A stretch of 64,000 bases of DNA from positions 4,061,001 to 4,125,000 of the forward strand of contig CM063253.1 of the NCBI GenBank assembly GCA_032158295.1, given 5' to 3'. Position 1 is the stretch's first letter, and every line of letters starts with the position of its first letter. Source of the DNA: Pycnopodia helianthoides. Taxonomy: Eukaryota; Echinodermata; Asteroidea; Forcipulatida; Asteriidae. Of this stretch, positions 58,591-64,000 are shown piece after piece. The translations under genes were made by a program, and so were the position numbers. The notes beneath the pieces were generated by a model. The model saw only the letters and a list, made by a program, of their open reading frames with translations, made no database searches and was not told the DNA's origin.

Positions 58591-61303
58591 CGCTGTCTCC
58601 TATCCCTTTATCCATTAAGTTCCCTATAAATCAAATCATCTGAACTCATCTCAGTTGGGGGGGGGGGGGTGTCATACATCCCAAAGAACCAAACCAGTTT
58701 ATTGAAAGCCTCCTAATGGAATCCGAACACAAACCCAAAGGTCCGACCCCTAGAGGTATTTTCCCCGGGAGCCATCCAGTTATCTCCTCTGTTCAAACCA
58801 TAAACCCAAGGAGGCAAAAACGAAGGAGACACAGAGGAATTGTCTTCCCTTGTCATCTCGACTTCACCAGCACCTTGTGATTTGCAAGGAGGGCCCTGTG
58901 GCTCCGGGCACTACTCTTCTTCTCACAGCACCAAGCCAGGGTGGCCAATTCACTTCGCAACCTCCCCCCACACCTCTTCAACAAAACGCAATTATTTCCC
59001 CCCCCCCTTTTTTTTCATTAGGGTATGAGTATACAACACTATTAAATGACAGGAAAAAAAGATGCTTTTATTGTTTCTTTGTTACTTTTTAAGGGCTGGT
59101 TTGATGTCCTTCAGCAGCAACAACAGTCGATCATTGTTCGAGGAACTCGCCTCTATTCTCAAGATACAGATGGGTAAGAAACAACAGGCTTTTTTTCTAT
59201 TTTTTCTTTCTTCATTGCTCCAAGACATGCATGCCTATGTTTAACAGGTTTATTTTCACACCTGCAATCGGCATTCCTTTCCCTAAAAAAAATTATTAAA
59301 AAAAAAAAAGACACCAGATTTGAAAATAGGCAGACACTTTGAAAACTCGAGGCTCAGTGAGTTCAAAAATATCTTGACCGTCTTTTGAATAATGCTACAG
59401 ACGAGTGGAAGTGACAATAAATGGCTGCCACTGTTCCATAAAACGCAACAAGTGTTTGTTTGTTTGTTTTTTTACCAAAAGTAGGTTACTGATTCCAGTT
59501 TCTCATAACAAAAAATAACATAGGTTGCCCATAGCAACAACCTTAGCAACAGCCCTTAGCAACACCCTTAGCAACAGCCACGGCCACTAATTCACCTGTG
59601 GCTGGAAAGTTTAAATAGTCTGTTCCCCTCTTGGAATAATGAAAATATAGCTCCTTACTGTTAATGAACACTGGGAAACTTGACGATGACGCTACCAAAA
59701 GGGTGACAAAAGGGTGTACCCGGGAAATGAGGTTGGAAATCAAATGAACTATTTGCAAGGTTGGTTCTGGAATGAAGAGAGCCGAGAGCCGAGAGTCGAG
59801 ACAAAACAGGAAATTAACTTAGACAAGAGAAGAGTTCACAAAGTTTTTTATTTTCGGAGGGTGGTTGAGGACCTATCAAAGTAAAGTAGTACCGTCAAAT
59901 TTGCATACAGAGCTGAGACAATTGGTCAAATGCTATGGACACATTCACCTCTTTCTTCATTTAACATTAGGAGGCAAACCTAGAAGAACAAAAATTGTAA
60001 AGCTACAGGAAAAAAGTATAAACCAACAATGACCACTTAGAAAAACAACAAAGCAGAAAACCTCAAACACCGACAAGATTTATGTTTTGGAAGGGTAATT
60101 CCATCGCCCATTTCACCATCCAAACAGGTTTCACTTGAGCCCCCCCCCCTTCAACCACAAAAAAACTCAGTTCAGACTAAATAATTAGAAGAACACATAA
60201 ACAGGGCAAGATGGTAGCATCAAAGCTAGACAGAGGAGGCCCCTGTTCTCTCCACCAGTAAGATAAATATACATATAACTGTCAGAACGAGACTCGCGAT
60301 TGAGACCCCATGAATGGTGAATGCATACACCATTCCAACTCCCCAAGAAAACTTCAAAGAGGAGGGGGGAGGGTGGGGGGGGGGGGTATTGCCGTACAAA
60401 TTACACACCCCATACCTAGCCTTAATTATTGCTAACACGCAAAAAGCGTCGGACACAATTAAACATGTTTTTTTTTTTTTATCCGGGTAGCAAATCAGCG
60501 GGGAACAATTGCCGCTTTCCATTCAGCGGGGCGCTTGGCTTCGTACGAGAGGCAGGCCCCTCCAAAAGGGAAAAAAAACTCCTCTGGCCCTTTCAGACCT
60601 CTTTAGCTCCAGCACACAACAGACACCCTCACAATGGCCGACATTCTCCTCCGATTCTACAGGGCCTTTCTCCCTCAGCTACTCGGCGAATTCTTCAAAC
60701 ACAAAAGCCGATGAATGAAAGGGGGGTGGTAAAAGTATCATGATGCCACATTCCAGTCTTGGATTGGGGGGGGGGGGGTGTTAGAGAGAGAGAGTTAAGC
60801 ACTCGTTTTCAAGTAGGCTGGCAGTTTCTTCAATGACTGGACAATCATTCTGCCATCTCATTGTCCCGTTTGGGCCATCTTGTTTGGTTTTTCGTATTCT
60901 TCTTTCTTGTGATGTGTTTACCGGCGTAAGGCTGACACCTGGTTTATTTGGTCAACTGATGATTTTTCCTCAACACCGTCATCGGCTCGGGACCGTCATC
61001 CCTTTCTGTGGGCTATTACTTAAACGGACAGTCCAACAATGGGCCGAGGCGACTTACAGCCTTATCTATCCCTCGGCCACTGAAGATACGCATCTTCAAA
61101 TTAAAGGGGGAAAGCGTATCCTTGTTTTTCGGCAGAGACAAACAATTCAAATACTTAAATTTTCAGTAAACACACACACACACACACACACAACCAGTCT
61201 GTAAATAGATCACCACAACGTCAGCGGGGTTTGGTCTGCTATTTTTAGTGACTGGCCAGCAGGACCAGTAAGCTTGTCATTTCACTAGTCCCATCAGCTT
61301 TAG

Positions 61304-61447
61304 CAACAGCGATGTTTTCAACAGTGGATTAGATAGCTAGACAGTGAATTTTCACTGGTCCCCCGGATGTTTTAACAACAGCGATGTTTTCAACAGTGGA
61401 TTAGATAGCTAGACAGTGAATTTTCACTGGTCCCCCGGATGTTTTAA
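61304..61447. repeat. Perfect 2 x 72-bp tandem duplication
   Basis: The unit starting caacagcgatgttttcaaca and ending ccccggatgttttaa is present twice with no difference seen, so the duplication is recent. Confidence 0.92.
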
Positions 61448-61784
61448 CTGGTCTTCGGCCAGCGGACCAGGAAGGGAGCACATTGAACTCGATGGCCACG
61501 TTGAAAACAACAAAAAGCTAATATGTTCACTCACAGATTTTTGGGCGTGTTTCTGTTGGGTTTTGTTTTGCACGCAGGGCAATCAAAAAAAGCAACAATT
61601 ATTTGTGGGGCTTAAAAAATACACTACTTTTGAAACAAATTAGCAACATCTTTACAAGGGCTTACCAAACACTAGATAATGTGACCGACCAGAAAATAAT
61701 AGTTCTTCAGAATGCAATTTACAGAGTTATGAAAAGCTGACGGGTTGGTGTGAAAAGAAAAGTATAATAATTATGAGAATATTA

Positions 61785-62172
61785 ATATTAATTAGTTCTT
61801 ACATACATATAGCGCACATACCCTAGAAGTTAGATCATGGAGTTTATTGCTCCATGTTTAGATCAAGGCACTCTACAACATATCCCTGTTTATCAGGCAT
61901 ACTTTTAGACCATTCCTCTAATTTTCTTAACTCCCTGGGGAGCATACAACACCAAGCTGCTTACATTAGCATAAAGGGGTTAAACCAACATTATACTGTC
62001 TCACAGGTTCCTATTTATACACCTGGGTTGTAAGAAGCAATTATGGTCCAGTACCTCACTTTAAGGAACACACAAGTGTCATGACCGGGAATTGAACCCA
62101 CACAGCAATGGTTCCGACCATCAAAGCAGGTCAGGAGTCTGATGCAGTAAGTAGACCGCTCGACCACAACAC
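61785..62172 (-). mobile_element. tRNA-derived SINE, copy 2
   Basis: Reverse-orientation copy of the 9,411 SINE. On the minus strand the A-box is tggtcgagcgg and the B-box ggttcaattcc (plus 62,089-62,099). It has a shared body ('ccccagggagttaag', 'atgcctgataaacagggata') and an ATTAAT-type tail. Confidence 0.8.
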
Positions 62173-62512
62173 CACACCAAGTATACTGGCCTGGCCTATC
62201 TAAGAAATAGCAACAACCATTTTAGGGTCCCTTTCCTTTTCCTTCCCTCCTGGCCAGTTCACAGCAATCATGATGCAAGCTTTCGCCACCCCCATCCACC
62301 ACCCATGGAGACAGGTTCCTGCCTCAGAGTTAAGGGCCCCCCATCCATCATGGGTCCTACTATAAACATTTCACCTCTCTGTTACAAACAAACCTTGTGC
62401 CAGCAGACACTAACGGCTGCCTGTTGGCCTCCAAGACCAAATTCCCTGCTCCCTTCTGAAAACAAGACCTTTCCTCCAAAAAAAGGGGAAAAAAATCTGA
62501 GTATGGAGAGCT

Positions 62513-63206
62513 TAAAGGTATTGTACACTTTTGGTAACAGCTCAAAATCAGTGTCCACATTTTGTGTGATTAAACATATGCATGAACAAACAAACCTGTG
62601 AAAGTTTGAGCTCAATTGGTCATCGAGGTCACGAGAAAATAGTGAAAAGTGTTTTCTGTTTTTTCAAATTATCGCGCGCGATAATTACTATTGTTTTACT
62701 CGTTTCTCAGAAATGATAGCATTTTAGGCAGAAATATTTTAAGGAACCCTTTCTACCATTACTTACTTTAAATCATGTGAGTTATGTGTGAATCTGTGAA
62801 CATTGTGTTTTTCGATCTTACCACTAGTGTACAGGGCCTTTAAAGTGTGTGCACAACATTGGTAAGATTGAAAATAGAAATGTTCACAGATTTGCACATA
62901 ACTTACAATCATGGTACAAAGATGGTCATGGTGGAAAACTTCCCTTGAAATAGGTTTTGCTTGAAATGCTATAGCTTCTAGAAAGTGAGTTAAACAATTA
63001 GTTTTTATCTCGCATGTCCAAAACTTGATGTTTGAAAACAGTGAAAACATAATATGGGATTTTTAACTATTTTCTTGTGACTGTGACTCCGACTGACCGA
63101 CTGAGCTTCAACTTTCACAGGTTTGTTATTTCATGTAGATGTTGGGTCACACACAGTGCAGATACTGATCTTTGACAATTACCAATGTTACAAACGTGCT
63201 TTAAGA
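62513..63206. mobile_element. Two abutting TIR elements of one superfamily
   Basis: The first runs from 'ttaaaggtattgtacacttt' to 'gtgtacagggcctttaaa' (about 62,513-62,842). The second starts at once ('cctttaaagtgtgtgcacaa') and ends 'acaaacgtgctttaa' (about 63,206). They share 'cctgtgaaagtttgagctca'-like interiors with the 7,063 element. The first carries a 20-bp perfect palindrome (62,667-62,686). Confidence 0.7.
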
Positions 63207-64000
63207 GGTTGTACATTATCTACCTCCATGGTACAACATTGGTGACAAAACGAAATCTGAAATCCACTTTCGGTCGGAACAAGGTTATCTTAAAAACTTA
63301 AGAGACACATGCCAAGCAATTAATGCTTTCTCTCTCTCGAGATATTTTTTAGTTCTCATCTCTGATTGGACAATGACTCTATGTTACAAACTCAAGGAAG
63401 CTGCCTGCAGGAAACAGGTCAAGTTAAAAAAAAAAGAAAAAAAAAAGATCAACATCCCGACCCGCATTCTTTTTTGAAGCTGCATCCTTTTTTTATATAG
63501 TTTTTTCTTAATTGTTGTACCCGAAAAGATATTTTTTTACCCGTGTAATTTCGCATTAACTTGGCACCATTGGAGGATTGAATTAATTTACCCATATTTT
63601 TAGACTTTTAAGTTCTACAAAGCCAGCACAATTTTTTGTCTGGCTCTTTCCTCCTTGGAATTTTTTTTATTATTTTTAACTAAAAGGCCTTCATCCTCCT
63701 GTATTTGAAACAAACTTGCACGATCAACTGGTGTATTTTTGTATTCGGCCAAGTATTATTTGAAAAAATTTGAAAGAGAAATTTTAAAATAGAGGCCTGA
63801 AAGGTCAAACAAAACATGTTGCAAAAATTCCAATGAATTCAATAAGAAGTACTAGTAGAAATACTACTCTAGTATTTGGTCTGTACACTTACAACACAAT
63901 GACACCAAGCTGCCACATTGCTACATATTGCAAAAAAAAACTTATTTAGTCCATTGTCCATGACGATCCAAGGGGTAGTTATACTGTTCCCCCTAATTTA

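Larger units (their letters stand above)
52680..64000. other. ptc 5' intron (partial), repeats only
   Basis: Contains a TIR element at 52,741-53,000, dispersed-family copies (53,385-53,595 and 57,484-57,705), an AG tract (53,927-53,986), the 56,879 TIR element, a degenerate minisatellite (58,264-58,590), G tracts (about 58,656, 60,377 and 60,766), a CA tract (about 61,171-61,192), a 72-bp tandem pair (61,304-61,447), a SINE (61,785-62,172) and two abutting TIR elements (62,513-63,206). I searched the minus strand for the TM1 exon (ending near NLETNVEELW) without success. Confidence 0.7.

Overview
This is a metazoan nuclear genome window, about 60% A+T, with long repeat-filled introns and canonical GT-AG splice sites. 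Nothing in it is prokaryotic. Deuterostome-style exon structure, together with short terminal-inverted-repeat elements and tRNA-derived SINEs of the kind I associate with asteroid echinoderms, suggests a sea star. The sea-star call is an inference (about 0.7); 'a deuterostome invertebrate' is safer.

Two genes are clear, both on the minus strand. The main one is the Hedgehog receptor Patched (ptc). I reconstructed 21 coding exons, from 52,679 down to the stop codon at 10,079. They cover the protein from the start of the first large extracellular loop to the C-terminus. The first exons (N-terminus and TM1) lie beyond the right edge. Splice phases are continuous throughout, and several exons have the lengths I recall for human PTCH1 (190, 70, 122, 148, 126, 281, 138 and 143 bp). 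Two intron changes stand out: vertebrate exon 6 is split in two, and vertebrate exons 21 and 22 are fused. The fused exon needs a one-base frame correction near 11,014-11,020 to join the conserved last transmembrane helix to the conserved cytoplasmic tail.

The second gene is a thimet oligopeptidase/neurolysin-like M3 metallopeptidase. Its first two coding exons are at 3,224-3,066 and 1,443-1,304, and the rest lies beyond the left edge. It sits downstream of ptc on the same strand. A possible small plus-strand exon (3,538-3,720), followed by a poly(A) signal, may be transcribed divergently from its promoter region; this is tentative.

Layout: 1-3.2 kb, 5' part of the oligopeptidase gene, with a 741-bp foldback element and a piggyBac-type miniature element. 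3.2-10.0 kb, intergenic or 3'-UTR sequence, A+T-rich, with TIR elements and a SINE. 10.0-52.7 kb, ptc exons and introns. 52.7-64 kb, a ptc 5' intron made of repeats, including a degenerate minisatellite, a 60-bp AG tract, two abutting TIR elements and a second SINE copy.

The introns also hold candidate regulatory sequence: two perfect Gli consensus sites 635 bp apart, one next to a DR4 nuclear-receptor-type repeat, and a small inverted-repeat element whose arms resemble CTCF sites. I found no wholly new biological system. The most useful leads are the ptc frame break, the possible intronic Hedgehog-response element, the apparently missing PY motifs, and the repeat structures next to splice sites.
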